64,000 nucleotides of DNA from a bacterium (GCA_024275575.1 JAJRYV010000134.1:1-64000), one strand, 5' to 3'. Shown: positions 1-10,074, counted from the stretch's first letter. Translations and numbers: made by a program. Notes: generated by a model not told the origin, from the letters alone.

Positions 1-2551
1 CATGATCGTTGTCATCGTCGCGATCGAGATAATCGGGCGTGCCATCGCCATCGGAATCCTGTGCATCTGCCGGATCGCCATCAGTATCGCCGTCGGCGAA
101 TTCATGAAGAGACCCCAGATTATCACCGTCATCGTCATAATCACGCCAGTCAGCATCACCATTGGAATTGACGTCGCCATCCCAATCTTGCAAAATCGCT
201 GCCGGATTGTTTATGCCGGCATTCACCGGGCCGAAGCGCTGGTCATCAGAATCAACGGCATCATCAAGCCCGTCGTCATCTGCGTCAATTCCTGAAAGTT
301 GCGGCAATCCGGATTCAAAATTATCGTACAGTCCGTCATTGTCGCAGTCAAAATCGAGATAATCCGGATCGCCGTCGCCGTCTTTATCCACCGGCGACAG
401 GCCGCTGAATCCGTACGCATCATCGATGCCGTTTTGATCGGCATCCACCCCTGACGGCGCTTGATAGCCGGTTGTGCTTTGCGCCTCGATGTTATCGGGT
501 ATGCCGTCGTCGTCGGAATCGAGATCGATGCTGTTCGCCAGCCCGTCATTGTCGAAATCCGCCGATCCTTCGGTATTGTCGAGAATACCGTCGCCGTCAT
601 CGTCTGCATCAGAGTCATCTGCAATGCCATCGCCATCCCGGTCAGGGATATTGTTATCGGCATCAAGATAATCCGGCAAAAGGTCACCATCGCCATCGCG
701 GGCATCAGCGGGATCGCCGTTGTTGTCCGGATCGTTACCCTCATCTTTGGAAAGGGCGCCATCGCCATCATCATCTGTATCGCGAAAATCAACTTCACCG
801 CTGCCCTGTGCATCATCATCCGAATCGCGTAATTGGGTTGCAGGGTTCACAATTGCAGCATGCGCTGGCCCGAATTGATTATCATCGGGATCGATGACCG
901 CATCCAGCCCGTCCTGGTCGGCATCGCTGCCGGAGGCTTGCGGCAAACCGGATTCGTACATATCAAAAACGCCGTCCGCATCGGAATCCGTGTCGCGAAA
1001 ATCCGCAACGCCGTCATGGTCGCTGTCGACGGGAATCAATCCATTGGTGCCGTAAGCATCGTCAAATCCGTTTTTATCAATATCCTGCAAGGAAGGAGGA
1101 ATAAAGTTAGCTGTTTCCTGTGCTTCGATATTATCAGGGATACCATCGTTGTCGCTGTCGAGGTCGAAACTGTCGGCAAAACCGTCACGATCGAAATCGA
1201 CTGAGCCGTTCCCTTCAATGCTATCAGGAATGCCATCGTTGTCATCATCCGGATCGCTGTGATCGAAAATACCATCGCCATCGGTATCTTTTAGCGGGCG
1301 GCAATTATCATATTCAAAAATAATATTACCATTATTGGGCAGCAAAAGTTCGGTTCTGACCCCTGTTGCCGCAGCGCTGGTGGCGCCGGGGCCGTCCTGA
1401 ACACCTGTGCTGAAATCGGTGGGGAATTGACGAATACGTGTCGTGTCATTATTCCAGCGTTGCACGCGAAAGCTTTTGTCGCTGTCGAGTTCGTAATAAT
1501 CCCAGTTCGTGTGATCACCCGGGCCGACATCAAATGTCCGGCCAGTCGCCGACCAGTCGTTCCAGTTGCGGCGGTTTTTGAAAACAAGATTGAGAAAAAT
1601 ACGTTTTCCGGCTTTGATGACCGTATAGCGTGCCCAGGCGGTACCATTGGCGAATTTAATATAACTATTTTGGCTGCGGCTATCGATGCGCCAGCTTTCC
1701 GTCTCTCCGGAAAGCGGCCCGAAACTTGTGAAAGTCAGACCGTTCCCTCCGGCACGAATATCACAAACCCGGGCGCCGGATGAGGGCAGCTCACAACCGC
1801 CGGCGTCCACCGGCGTACCGAACGGTGTATCCGGGCATTGATCATCGGTGTCGGCAACTCCGTCTTTATCACCATCCGGCGGACTTTGCCTTTGCAAATC
1901 AATTTTTACCGCATCGATAAAATTTCCGATCGAGACACTTCCGCCGGCACTGGCAACTGACCTGAACAAGAAACGAGTCACCGGTTGTCCTGCGGGTACG
2001 GTGTAGATGCCGCTGTATTGTTGCCAGGCAGAATTTCCGGTGCTGAATTGACCCGAAGCGGATTCATTTCCCGGCGCACCGATGAGCAGTTCCAATGTAT
2101 CGACACCCAACCTGCCGCGATGAAAAAATTGCCAGCTAAGGATGTCGCCCTGGCGTGTTTCGAGATCCTGGAAGACGCGTCCTTTTTGCGTCGCATTGAC
2201 CTCGAGAAATTGCTGCCCTGCAGCCGCGCTAACTCCGAGATAAGGCGATGACCACAGCTCCAGCAATTGATCAATCGCCAGCGTTTGCCACCCCGGGATG
2301 CGGGCCGAAACAATCATCTTTAGTGAATTTGCCGGGATTTGAGGTTGCTCAAAATCCCCGTTATACAATAACGGAGGATCGCTGGAATCATGAGCAAGCC
2401 GCCCCGCTGCAAATGGCACGGAGGCCGTATTGGATATCGAGTCACCAAAATATAAAAAGGTGAAACTGAATAAAAAGAGTAAAAACAAGACTGTTTTTTC
2501 ATCTCTGCCCGAGTGAGAGTATTTACTGAAAAAACCGTTGTATTTTTTCAT
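1..2551 (-). CDS. Thrombospondin type-3 repeat surface protein, partial (C-terminus beyond the left edge)
   Basis: Read from ATG at 2551 with an AAAGGG ribosome site about 8 bases upstream; the frame stays open for 850 codons to the edge. Residues 20-45 contain a hydrophobic export segment ([13 protein letters not shown]). Residues about 55-200 look like a beta-sandwich domain beginning NGDFEQP. A first calcium-binding repeat, [14 protein letters not shown], lies near residue 230. From about residue 420 the protein is almost entirely Asp-rich repeats of the type [23 protein letters not shown] and [18 protein letters not shown]3 repeats bind calcium and form rigid extracellular stalks; in this type of genome such proteins are usually secreted or surface-anchored. 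The export route cannot be seen because the C-terminus is missing. The repeat DNA makes many spurious open frames on the plus strand. Confidence 0.85.
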   Translation of the reverse strand, partial: MKKYNGFFSKYSHSGRDEKTVLFLLFLFSFTFLYFGDSISNTASVPFAAGRLAHDSSDPPLLYNGDFEQPQIPANSLKMIVSARIPGWQTLAIDQLLELWSSPYLGVSAAAGQQFLEVNATQKGRVFQDLETRQGDILSWQFFHRGRLGVDTLELLIGAPGNESASGQFSTGNSAWQQYSGIYTVPAGQPVTRFLFRSVASAGGSVSIGNFIDAVKIDLQRQSPPDGDKDGVADTDDQCPDTPFGTPVDAGGCELPSSGARVCDIRAGGNGLTFTSFGPLSGETESWRIDSRSQNSYIKFANGTAWARYTVIKAGKRIFLNLVFKNRRNWNDWSATGRTFDVGPGDHTNWDYYELDSDKSFRVQRWNNDTTRIRQFPTDFSTGVQDGPGATSAAATGVRTELLLPNNGNIIFEYDNCRPLKDTDGDGIFDHSDPDDDNDGIPDSIEGNGSVDFDRDGFADSFDLDSDNDGIPDNIEAQETANFIPPSLQDIDKNGFDDAYGTNGLIPVDSDHDGVADFRDTDSDADGVFDMYESGLPQASGSDADQDGLDAVIDPDDNQFGPAHAAIVNPATQLRDSDDDAQGSGEVDFRDTDDDGDGALSKDEGNDPDNNGDPADARDGDGDLLPDYLDADNNIPDRDGDGIADDSDADDDGDGILDNTEGSADFDNDGLANSIDLDSDDDGIPDNIEAQSTTGYQAPSGVDADQNGIDDAYGFSGLSPVDKDGDGDPDYLDFDCDNDGLYDNFESGLPQLSGIDADDDGLDDAVDSDDQRFGPVNAGINNPAAILQDWDGDVNSNGDADWRDYDDDGDNLGSLHEFADGDTDGDPADAQDSDGDGTPDYLDRDDDNDH

Positions 2552-2746
2552 CGAAAGCCCTTTCTGTTTGCACAAATTAATCACAATCACTGCAGGTAGT
2601 TTCAGGCCTGTGGTGCATTGCAGATTCACATCAAGAAGTTTGTCGGCGATTTTTTTTTTTTTTTCAGCAATGTAACAGCATTCTTGCAAATTGACAGCAG
2701 GATAAAAGCCCCAGGGAATGCTGCGTTTTCAGTTTTTCAAAAAGGG

Positions 2747-2775
2747 TTGACTAATTCATCACAAGTGCTTATGAT
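2747..2775 (+). promoter_or_regulatory. Sigma-70-type promoter for thyA
   Basis: TTGACT at 2747-2752 and TATGAT at 2770-2775 are separated by exactly 17 bases, one mismatch from consensus in each box. A start near 2782 would give a leader of about 32 bases before the thyA ATG, containing an AAGGA ribosome site. It lies in the divergent gap between the TSP3 gene and thyA. Confidence 0.75.
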
Positions 2776-2813
2776 ATTTCTCAAATTAAAATCCAGACAA
2801 AGGATGCTAAAAA

Positions 2814-3608
2814 ATGCAAGTTTACCTCGATCTGCTCAAACACATTTATGAAAACGGTGTGGAAAAATCCGACCGTACCGGCATCGGCACACGTAGCGTT
2901 TTTGGTTATCAAATGCGATTTGATTTGTCCACGGGTTTCCCGTTGGTGACGACAAAAAAAGTGCATTTGCGTTCCATCATTCATGAACTGTTGTGGTTTT
3001 TGCGCGGCGACTCGAATATAAAATATCTCAAAGAGAACAATGTTTCCATCTGGGATGAGTGGGCCGATGCAAAAGGAGAACTGGGACCGGTTTATGGCGT
3101 ACAGTGGCGCTCCTGGCCGGTAGCGGATGGCGCAAAACTCGATCAGATCGGCAGGCTTGTCAAACAGATAAAAAATAATCCGCATTCACGGCGGCATATC
3201 GTCAGCGCCTGGAATGTGGCGGAAATCGATAATATGGCGCTGCCGCCCTGCCATGTTTTGTTTCAGTTTTACGTTGCAGAAGGCAAGCTCTCCTGCCAGC
3301 TCTACCAGCGCAGCGCGGATATTTTTCTCGGGGTACCATTTAACATCGCCTCATATGCGCTGTTGACGATGATGGTGGCGCAGATCACCGATTTGAAACC
3401 CGGCGATTTTATTCATACATTTGGCGACGTCCATCTCTATTTGAACCATCTGCAACAGGCGGAATTGCAGCTTTCGCGACAGCCTTTTGCTCTGCCGCGT
3501 ATGCACATCAACCCGCGGGTGAAATCGATTTTTGATTTTAGGCTTGAAGATTTTACTTTACAGAATTACCGCTGCCACGCACACATCACGGCGCCGATCG
3601 CGGTATGA
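2814..3608 (+). CDS. thyA: Thymidylate synthase ThyA
   Basis: Makes dTMP from dUMP using methylene-tetrahydrofolate, releasing dihydrofolate, in the cytoplasm. At 264 residues it has the exact length of the Escherichia coli enzyme. Visible signatures are the catalytic cysteine loop [11 protein letters not shown], the dUMP-binding stretch [18 protein letters not shown], and [13 protein letters not shown] arginines that hold phosphate. The next gene on the strand is folA, which recycles the dihydrofolate formed here, a classic pairing. The start is supported by AAGGA 10 bases upstream and by a strong promoter at 2747-2775. Confidence 0.97.
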   Translation: MQVYLDLLKHIYENGVEKSDRTGIGTRSVFGYQMRFDLSTGFPLVTTKKVHLRSIIHELLWFLRGDSNIKYLKENNVSIWDEWADAKGELGPVYGVQWRSWPVADGAKLDQIGRLVKQIKNNPHSRRHIVSAWNVAEIDNMALPPCHVLFQFYVAEGKLSCQLYQRSADIFLGVPFNIASYALLTMMVAQITDLKPGDFIHTFGDVHLYLNHLQQAELQLSRQPFALPRMHINPRVKSIFDFRLEDFTLQNYRCHAHITAPIAV

Positions 3609-3633
3609 AATTGCCGAATGACGACTTAGCCTG

Positions 3634-3740
3634 CTCTATTCATAAACCTTATTGTTTGCCTGCGGAGTGCTTTACCTTTCTGCAATGCGAGTTGCAGTCC
3701 ATAAAGGGGCTGCACTCCGGCGTTAACAAATTATCTATTA
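3634..3740 (+). repeat. Dispersed repeat family I, copy A (107 bp)
   Basis: Aligns without gaps over 107 bases to 58376-58482, with about 19 differences (roughly 82 percent identity). It contains an inverted repeat, CGGAGTGC with GCACTCCG, enclosing a smaller stem CTGCAA/TTGCAG. In the other copy the outer stem changes to CGGAGTGT with GTGCTCCG, which still pairs through G-U, suggesting folding matters at the RNA level. Both copies sit in gene-free spacers. Confidence 0.75.
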
Positions 3741-3998
3741 GTCTGAATAGTTCTCACGCGGAGACGCAAAGCAGGAAAAGAAAAGGTTTAAATAGTGTCC
3801 ATCCGGGTTTCCGTCATTCCGTCATATTTTTAGCCGAAACGAAGTTCGGCCAGCAACCATGAAGCAAAATCCGTTTTTTGTAGCTTCAACCAGGCGTGGA
3901 TTCCCGATAAAATCATTTGGGAATGACGTGTAGAGATACGTTTTCGTTCACGCACCAAATATGCTATCCATTCGGGGCATAGTTGGTAAATTAAGAGC

Positions 3999-4060
3999 GT
4001 AAACTATTTGAAAACAATGATGATATAACGTCCGCTGCGGAATGAATCCCGCAGCTATTT
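3999..4060 (+). repeat. Dispersed repeat family II, copy A (62 bp)
   Basis: Matches 37764-37825 without gaps over 62 bases with about 12 differences. Its right end is a hairpin, GCTGCGG and CCGCAGC around a short AT-rich loop. The left part resembles the GGCTTAATC-AAAAGTAA head seen in family III, so the families look modular. Confidence 0.7.
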
Positions 4061-4175
4061 AAAAAAATTGCCGGAAGGCGGCTCAATTATCAAGCTCGTT
4101 TCGGCGAGGTTCGGTTTACGTCGCGGCATATTTCAATATGCCGCGGGCGTCTTAACCCCAATAATTAAGGGAAAC

Positions 4176-4661
4176 ATGTCCGTTTCAATCATCGTTGCCC
4201 TGGCGCGCAATCGTGTCATTGGTGCGAATAACCGATTACCCTGGCGATTATCCGATGATCTCCAATTGTTCAAAAAAACGACGCTGGGGCATGCGATCAT
4301 CATGGGGCGAAAAACCTGGCAATCCATCGGCCGGGTTTTGCCGGGACGGGAAAATATCGTTTTGACACGCGATCAAAAATTTCAGGCACCGGGCTGCGTT
4401 GTCGTCCATTCCCTGGAAGAAATTTTGAAGAGCAAAAGGCCGGAAGATGAATGTTTCATTATCGGCGGGGCCTCGCTTTATGAATCGGCATTGCCAATCG
4501 CGTTTAAACTCTATCTCACAGAAATCGACGCTGTTGTCGAAGGTGATGTCTACTTTCCCGCGTTTGATTACGACGAGTGGCAGGAAATTTATCGCCGGAA
4601 ATTTGTAAAGAACGAAAAAAACCAGTATAATTTCACTTTTCGAATTATGCAGCGAAAATAA
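4176..4661 (+). CDS. folA: Dihydrofolate reductase
   Basis: Reduces dihydrofolate to tetrahydrofolate with NADPH, completing the thymidylate cycle begun by thyA upstream. The 161-residue protein starts SVSIIVALARNRVIGANNRLPW, the family's N-terminal folate and cofactor loop, and carries MGRKTWQSIGR and FIIGGASLYESAL, both DHFR landmarks. The ATG at 4176 is chosen because it has AAGGGA just upstream and gives the normal DHFR N-terminus; the frame is open further upstream but that part has no homology-like features. A homoserine dehydrogenase gene follows after 23 bases, so the two probably share a transcript. Confidence 0.95.
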   Translation: MSVSIIVALARNRVIGANNRLPWRLSDDLQLFKKTTLGHAIIMGRKTWQSIGRVLPGRENIVLTRDQKFQAPGCVVVHSLEEILKSKRPEDECFIIGGASLYESALPIAFKLYLTEIDAVVEGDVYFPAFDYDEWQEIYRRKFVKNEKNQYNFTFRIMQRK

Positions 4662-4684
4662 GAATTGAATTGTTTGGGAAAATC

Positions 4685-5683
4685 ATGCTTAATAATAAAA
4701 AAGAGATCGGTATCGCTTTATTTGGATTTGGAACCGTTGGCCAGGGGGTGGCGGAAATTTTTCAGTTAAAAAAAGAAAAGATCGAAAATATTTGCAGAAA
4801 AAAACTGCAGATAACAGGCGTTGCGGTTCGCAATATGGGGAAAAAACGGACGATTTCACTGCCGCAAAATATCTTTACAACCGACATCGCTACACTGATC
4901 GCACAGGAAAATGTTGATATTGTTTTTGAATTGATGGGCGGGATTAAGGAAGCAAAACGCTGCGTTTTACAGGCATTGCAGGCAGGGAAACCGGTGATCA
5001 CAGCAAATAAAGCTTTGCTTGCCGAACATGGCAAGGAGATTTTTACCTGTGCCCGGGAAAATGGCCTGCCGTTGGGATTCGAAGCTTCCGTCGCTGCCGG
5101 TTTGCCGATCATCAATATTTTGCGCAATGACCTGGCGAGCACACAAATCATCGAATTGCAGGGCATTATCAACGGCACGACCAATTTCATCCTGTCGCAA
5201 ATGCAGGAGAAGGAGCAGTCTTACGATGAAGCCTTTGCCCTTGCCCGCAGCCTGGGTTATCTTGAGGCAGACCCGAAGCTCGATGTCGACGGCTGGGATG
5301 CAGCGCATAAGCTGGTGATTCTCGCTTCTATCGTTTTTCAAAAGTATTTCAGTGTTGATGATGTCGATCGCGAAGGGATTTCAGGCATCACAGCGGAAAA
5401 AATGCGCGCAGCACGAGCTGCGGGACAGGTGATTAAGCTCATCGCCTCGGCACGTGCTGAAAAGGGTGAAATAAAATTGGCTGTTTGCCCGCAATCTTTG
5501 CCCGAAAATCACCGCCTTGCCACTGTCGATGGCGGTATGAGCGCCGTCTGGCTGCGCGGTGATCTCATTGGGGAATCGTTTTTTATCGGGCCTGGGGCAG
5601 GGGCTTTGCCCACGGCCTCAGCGGTGGTTTCGGATTTAATCGCTATGTTACGCGACCCACAAATCGCCGGATATGGTTTTTGA
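4685..5683 (+). CDS. hom: Homoserine dehydrogenase, short form without ACT domain
   Basis: Reduces aspartate semialdehyde to homoserine with NAD(P)H, the branch step to threonine and methionine. Visible are the Rossmann motif GFGTVGQG near the N-terminus, VITANKALLA, INGTTNFIL, the catalytic region GYLEADPKLDVDGWDA and the C-terminal GPGAGALPTASAV. The protein has about 332 residues and ends right after the catalytic domain, lacking the regulatory ACT domain of the roughly 430-residue form, so threonine feedback may be absent. An in-frame TTG at 4670 is an alternative start; ATG 4685 has GGGAA close upstream. It follows folA by 23 bases. Confidence 0.93.
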   Translation: MLNNKKEIGIALFGFGTVGQGVAEIFQLKKEKIENICRKKLQITGVAVRNMGKKRTISLPQNIFTTDIATLIAQENVDIVFELMGGIKEAKRCVLQALQAGKPVITANKALLAEHGKEIFTCARENGLPLGFEASVAAGLPIINILRNDLASTQIIELQGIINGTTNFILSQMQEKEQSYDEAFALARSLGYLEADPKLDVDGWDAAHKLVILASIVFQKYFSVDDVDREGISGITAEKMRAARAAGQVIKLIASARAEKGEIKLAVCPQSLPENHRLATVDGGMSAVWLRGDLIGESFFIGPGAGALPTASAVVSDLIAMLRDPQIAGYGF

Positions 5684-5878
5684 CACGATGATTCGTTGAG
5701 CCTGCATGATCAGACCCGCATTTCAGATGTGGTGACTAGTTCGATAATAAGCAATATTGTGCCAATGCTTAGCCTGCATCATTCATGAATTCTGGGAAAT
5801 AACCTGATAATCAATTGATTTTAGTTGACCTGAAGTATGGTTAAAAACTTTATTTTTTATTAAAAAACAATCTCACCG

Positions 5879-5963
5879 AGTCACTGAGACGCAGAGTTTT
5901 GTTTTTAAATATTTAATACTGTTTTTCTCTGCGCCACTGCGTCTCCGCGAGAACAATAAAGGT
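5879..5963 (-). repeat. Dispersed repeat family IV, copy A
   Basis: Read on the minus strand this sequence (CTCGCGGAGACGCAGTGGCG ... CTCTGCGTCTCAGTGAC) matches 54541-54627 on the plus strand over almost its whole length. The ends pair with each other, so it can form a long imperfect hairpin. It directly follows the stop codon of the outer-membrane protein gene on the minus strand and may work as a transcript end or stabiliser. Related material lies at 56895-56995. Confidence 0.65.
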
Positions 5964-6847
5964 TAAAAATTATAGACGAAATCGACGTAAGGGGCAAGGA
6001 AAAACTTATTCGCACCAATGACTGACCACATGGCAAGATCCACCGACATGCGTTCACCAAACAGGCGAATACCGAAGGAAACCAGCGGGTTATCGACCTC
6101 CGGGAAAATCCAGTTTTCGCTGACCAGCGACAGGCGTTCGGAGGTGCGCGTTTCGAAGCCAAGCATGATCATCGGTTTATCGGCCAGATCGCCATCTGCG
6201 AATCCGTAACCCGCGCCGACGGTGAAATTGGCATCTTCGCCACCGAAGGTACTGACGCCATAGGCGATGCCCACCACACCATTATCATCACCCGGCACAT
6301 TGATCACCAGTAGCCCACCGGCAATATTGAGTTTCTCTGATTGCAGCAAGCCAGCTTTCGGGGTGAAATAAAAAATTTGGCTATCGAGGCCGATGCCTGG
6401 AATCAGTGAAATGCCACCGCCGATAGTGAATATATCGGATATACCAAAGGCAATGCCGGGGAACAAGACGTAATAATCTGAAAAATAGCCTTTGCCTCCA
6501 CCGACCATTCTGCCGGTGGGAGCGAAAAACAGACGGGTATTGTTGGGGTTGCGGAACCAGAGATCGCCATAATCACTCTTTGTGTACTCGATTGTGCGCA
6601 GCGACTTGATATCCTTTTTCTTGATCGGCAGTAAACCGAGGGATGATTTGAAAACGATTTTATCATCACTAACGCCGACGATACGCCCTTTGAGTTTAAC
6701 ACCGTCCATCATTTCGAGAATCTGGACGTCGTTGGAATCGGGAATGGTATATTCTCCTGCGTATGGTTTCGCCTGCTGGGCGAAAGCAGAAGATGAGAGA
6801 GCAAACAGGAAAATGATAACCGGGGAAATGAATTTCGTAAACTGCAT
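5963..6847 (-). CDS. Predicted outer-membrane beta-barrel protein with N-terminal LSm-like segment
   Basis: Not a named family. ATG 6847 is preceded by GGAGG at the ideal distance. Residues 1-23 form a clear signal peptide (SPVIIFLFALSSSAFAQQ). Residues about 40-85 (DGVKLKGRIVGVSDDKIVF ... IKKKDIKSLRTI) resemble the small beta-barrel sensor-like segment common in exported proteins of this group. The rest alternates glycine-rich hydrophobic strands and ends VDFVYNF, with a terminal aromatic residue typical of outer-membrane barrels. It lies 52 bases downstream of the OmpR-type regulator and on the same strand, so it could be an output or sensor of that system; that link is inference. Confidence 0.7.
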   Translation of the reverse strand: MQFTKFISPVIIFLFALSSSAFAQQAKPYAGEYTIPDSNDVQILEMMDGVKLKGRIVGVSDDKIVFKSSLGLLPIKKKDIKSLRTIEYTKSDYGDLWFRNPNNTRLFFAPTGRMVGGGKGYFSDYYVLFPGIAFGISDIFTIGGGISLIPGIGLDSQIFYFTPKAGLLQSEKLNIAGGLLVINVPGDDNGVVGIAYGVSTFGGEDANFTVGAGYGFADGDLADKPMIMLGFETRTSERLSLVSENWIFPEVDNPLVSFGIRLFGERMSVDLAMWSVIGANKFFLAPYVDFVYNF

Positions 6848-6899
6848 TACTACCTCCATTGGCTAAATGAAAGATGTGTGTTTGCAGGATTTAAAAAGT

Positions 6900-7604
6900 T
6901 CACTGCTGAATCTCAGGTGGGTTCTGCATAAATTTATATCCGGCAGCATGCATGGTGAGAAGATGGCGCGGTTCAGCCGGGTTGTCTTCAATTTTTTTTC
7001 GCAGTGACAAAATGTAATTATCTACCGTACGTGTTGTGGGGAAGGCCTCGTATCCCCACACTTCTTCCAAAAGGGTGTCGCGGGAGACGACCTCGCCTTC
7101 GTGTTCGGCAAAATATTGCAGGATTTTCAGTTCCTTGTTGCCTAACACGATAATTTCGCCGTTGCTTCGGCTCATTTCCTGCTTTTTAAAATCTACGTGT
7201 TTATCACCAAAGGAAAAATTCACGATGGTTTTCTGGTGTTCGCCGGTTCGGCGCAAAATCGCTTTAATGCGTGCCAGCACTTCGCGCACGCTGAAAGGTT
7301 TGGTGACATAGTCGTCGGCGCCGAGTTCGAGAAGTACAACTTTATCGAGTTCCTGGCTTTTGCTCGTCAAAACGATGATCGGTGTTTTTATGCCTTTCGC
7401 CCGCAGGTCGCGGCAAACTTCTTCACCGTTTTTTTTCGGCAACATTAAATCGAGCAAAATCAAATCGAGGTTTTCCGTTTGGGCGCTTTCAAAACCACGT
7501 TCGCCGTCCCGGGCGGTGAGTACCACATAATGTTCTGATTTTAAACTATCGATCAGCCCCGCCATGATGGCCGGATCATCTTCGATGATCAATAGGCGTT
7601 TCAT
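6900..7604 (-). CDS. OmpR/PhoB-family response regulator
   Basis: A DNA-binding regulator of 234 residues. The receiver domain carries the acidic pair in IIEDDP, the phosphoacceptor Asp in LILLDLMLP, and the Thr/Lys switch residues in VLTSKS and VTKPFS. A winged-helix domain follows, with the C-terminal signature TVDNYILSLRKKIE and HAAGYKF. The ATG at 7604 is chosen because it gives a standard receiver start; the frame is open further upstream but only as antisense of the kinase. It overlaps the end of the kinase gene by 29 bases, implying translational coupling and partnership. The outer-membrane protein gene follows. Confidence 0.93.
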   Translation of the reverse strand: MKRLLIIEDDPAIMAGLIDSLKSEHYVVLTARDGERGFESAQTENLDLILLDLMLPKKNGEEVCRDLRAKGIKTPIIVLTSKSQELDKVVLLELGADDYVTKPFSVREVLARIKAILRRTGEHQKTIVNFSFGDKHVDFKKQEMSRSNGEIIVLGNKELKILQYFAEHEGEVVSRDTLLEEVWGYEAFPTTRTVDNYILSLRKKIEDNPAEPRHLLTMHAAGYKFMQNPPEIQQ

Positions 7605-10074
7605 CCTGTTTCTCCATGGGTAAAAACACGGTAAAAATGCTGCCTTTCCCGGGTTGGCTCTCCACTTTGATGTGGCCTTTGTGGGCCTCGGCGATCGTTT
7701 TGACAACCTGCAATCCAAGGCCTGCCCCGCCGATACGTCGTACGCATTCATCCGGCGCCCGATAAAACGGCTCGAAAATGTTTTGGTGTTCATTTGCTGC
7801 GATGCCGATGCCCTGATCGCTGACAGCCAAGATAGCATAACCATTTTGCTGCGATGATGCAACTGCTATTTTTTTCGCATCGCCGGAATATTTCATCGCA
7901 TTGTTGACCAGATTATTGATGATCCTGATCAGACTGTCCGGGTCGGCGGTGACCGGTAGAGAATGTGGCGACAGGTCGATCTGCACCTCGAATGCTTCCA
8001 TTTTAAAAATATAGGCAAAAGGTCTGAGGGCTTTGTTGATTATTTTGTTTAAGTCGAGTGACTGAAATTGAAAGGTTTTGCTGCCGCGTTCGATTTTGGC
8101 AAAATCCAGCACTGTGCCGATGAGGCGGTTGAGCCGATCTGCCTCGCCATCGATAATTGTCGCATATTCTTTAATTTTTTGTTTTGAAATCGTCTTGTTT
8201 TGCAGCATTTCAGCAAACATTTTTATCGCTGTCAGCGGCGTTTTTAATTCATGTGTGACTGATGAAATAAACTGGCTTTTGGTTTTGCTGAGCTCGGCCA
8301 GCGATTGCGCCAATTCCTGCTCACAAATCAGTTTTTGCTGCAAGCGCAGCCGGCCGATCGTTTCTGCGGTCTGGTGGACGCAGGCGCGCAACAAATCGAT
8401 ATCTTCCAGACTATAGCGAAAACCGGATTTTTTGGGTCCCAGAAGTAACACGGCCTGCGGTTTTTTGTTTTCATCTGCCAGAAAAAAAAGCAGCGCCGGG
8501 GATTGGGCGGACGTTAGTTTCAGTGCCCATTCGGCGTAATCGGCGCGCTGTTCGAGAAAGTTAAAATTAGCGAGAATCGGTTTTTCAACAACGGTGGGTG
8601 TATGCCATAATTCAGTATTCTTCAGTGTCGGCGGCAAATGGGAAGAAAAGACAAGCTCACAGGTTTTGCCCTCCGTTTTATATTCATAAAAACCACTGAA
8701 CTCCGGTAAAATATTTTTTTCAATATGCTGCAGCAGAATTTTTCCGGTATCGCTCACAGCTAAACAATGCGACAATTTTTCATTTATTTGCAGCACGGCC
8801 TCGCGGTAATTATAACGCACACGGAAAAAAGTTTTATCGACCAGTGTCTGGATTTTTTGCCGCAAAGGCTCAAAAAATATGGCGATGATGGCTGCCACAA
8901 TCGCAGAAGATGCGACGGACAACTCGACGGTAAATGTACTGACAAAATAGGCCAGGGCGCCAATCACAAGCGTATAAATTGTTGCGATGATCAGAAAAAT
9001 GATCGCATAAACCACGCTGCGATTAAAAATGATATCGATATCGAGCAAGTGATGGCGCACGATGGAAATAGCAAAACTGATGGGTACGACGGCACAGATG
9101 AGCAAAACGAATTCTTCCGGCAGCAAACCGTGCGACAAGACAATTTGTGGAACCGTCCAGAGAAAAATGATCGCAAAAGCACCGATGGCCAGGCCGAGCA
9201 GAATCCAGCGCAGCCTGCGCCGGTCTTCTTCTTCCGGCGCGCTGAAGTAGGAATGCACGAATTGCGCCAGAGCAAAGAGCAGGCCGGCGGAAAAAAGCAC
9301 GCGGAAGATGTTGAACCAGAAAGTAAAACGGTCATACCATTCAAATGAAAGCCGGATTGTTGCTATCGAATAGGCTATTGTCAGCCAGGGAACGGCGGTG
9401 ATATACAAGCCGGATAGTAGCCGGGACAAAGTTTGTGGCGGGAATTTTTTCTCACGCGGATAAATACCGGCAAATTTCAGAAAAAATATCGGCGTTGCGG
9501 CATAGGCGCTGAGATAGATGAATTGTAGAAATTGCGCGACTCCCGGCAATCCGAGATTATAGGATCGCCAGGGGAAAAAATACATGATGGCGATCGCCAG
9601 TAAGTTATAGTAGAAAATCCGTGCTTCCGGTTTATCCGGCCGTTTCAAGTTCACAAACAGACCCAGGGCGAGAAAAAGCAGGCCGAAAGGGATTGTGATG
9701 AGGAAGTATCGCAAGGAGTAATGCGGCCGGAGTATGGCAATCGTGGCATACTCAAAATCATCGTGCAAAAAGCGCAGCGTCACCTCATCACCATTTTTTT
9801 TGCCGTCGATGAGCAATTCGAGTGAATTTAAAGAATGGATTGCATAGCCGTCACAGGTGATTAGCAGATCACCCGGAGTGAGTTGGCTGCCCGGTGTTTG
9901 GGAATCCGCAATTTTGAACTGCCCTGATGCTGTTTGATCGAGAGCAAATGGCAAAGCCGGTCTCTGCAGGCTGAACCATGTTCCGGCCAGACATAAAAGG
10001 CCCACAACGAGCGGAACCGATATTTGGTTAAATGTGATTTTCACCGGAGCAATATGATTTAGTGGTGGTAGCAA
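7576..10074 (-). CDS. Membrane histidine kinase with PDZ-like, multi-pass membrane, GAF and kinase modules
   Basis: About 832 residues. After an N-terminal membrane segment, residues about 45-105 (LTPGDLLITCDGYAIHSL) look like a PDZ-type loop-strand module outside the membrane, as known in ComP-like kinases. Eight or more hydrophobic segments follow to about residue 400, then a GAF-like region (about 430-590), the phosphoacceptor His608 in SSVTHELKTPLTAIK, and an ATPase domain with NNLVNNAMKYS, VSDQGIGI and GGAGLGLQVV. It overlaps the OmpR-type gene, its probable partner. The start is uncertain: the longest frame begins with TTG, with a GTG 10 codons later, and neither has a convincing ribosome site. 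Confidence 0.9.
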   Translation of the reverse strand: MLPPLNHIAPVKITFNQISVPLVVGLLCLAGTWFSLQRPALPFALDQTASGQFKIADSQTPGSQLTPGDLLITCDGYAIHSLNSLELLIDGKKNGDEVTLRFLHDDFEYATIAILRPHYSLRYFLITIPFGLLFLALGLFVNLKRPDKPEARIFYYNLLAIAIMYFFPWRSYNLGLPGVAQFLQFIYLSAYAATPIFFLKFAGIYPREKKFPPQTLSRLLSGLYITAVPWLTIAYSIATIRLSFEWYDRFTFWFNIFRVLFSAGLLFALAQFVHSYFSAPEEEDRRRLRWILLGLAIGAFAIIFLWTVPQIVLSHGLLPEEFVLLICAVVPISFAISIVRHHLLDIDIIFNRSVVYAIIFLIIATIYTLVIGALAYFVSTFTVELSVASSAIVAAIIAIFFEPLRQKIQTLVDKTFFRVRYNYREAVLQINEKLSHCLAVSDTGKILLQHIEKNILPEFSGFYEYKTEGKTCELVFSSHLPPTLKNTELWHTPTVVEKPILANFNFLEQRADYAEWALKLTSAQSPALLFFLADENKKPQAVLLLGPKKSGFRYSLEDIDLLRACVHQTAETIGRLRLQQKLICEQELAQSLAELSKTKSQFISSVTHELKTPLTAIKMFAEMLQNKTISKQKIKEYATIIDGEADRLNRLIGTVLDFAKIERGSKTFQFQSLDLNKIINKALRPFAYIFKMEAFEVQIDLSPHSLPVTADPDSLIRIINNLVNNAMKYSGDAKKIAVASSQQNGYAILAVSDQGIGIAANEHQNIFEPFYRAPDECVRRIGGAGLGLQVVKTIAEAHKGHIKVESQPGKGSIFTVFLPMEKQDETPIDHRR

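Larger units (their letters stand above)
3609..4175. other. Intergenic spacer thyA-folA filled with repeat debris
   Basis: This 567-base gap has no convincing gene. It holds family I copy A (3634-3740), a half copy of the CTCACGCGGAGACGCAAAG type near 3755-3775, an inverted pair GATTCCC/GGGAATGACG near 3900-3930, and family II copy A (3999-4060). A short open frame across 3605-3862 lies on top of repeat sequence and is not considered real. Confidence 0.6.

Noticed and set aside
2-832. Plus-strand frames of 97 to 141 codons opposite the TSP3 gene
   Set aside because: Ile/Val- or Arg/His-only composition caused by the repeat codons of the minus-strand gene.
3605-3862. 85-codon frame after thyA
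   Set aside because: Covers dispersed repeat family I and a half family IV element; no ribosome site or domain.
5751-5765. Sigma-54-like TTGGCAC...TTGC on the minus strand
   Set aside because: Spacing between GG and GC is 9, not 10, and nothing downstream except antisense of hom.
8767-9348. 193-codon plus-strand frame
   Set aside because: Antisense to the membrane part of the 832-residue kinase; Gln/Asp/Lys-rich shadow.
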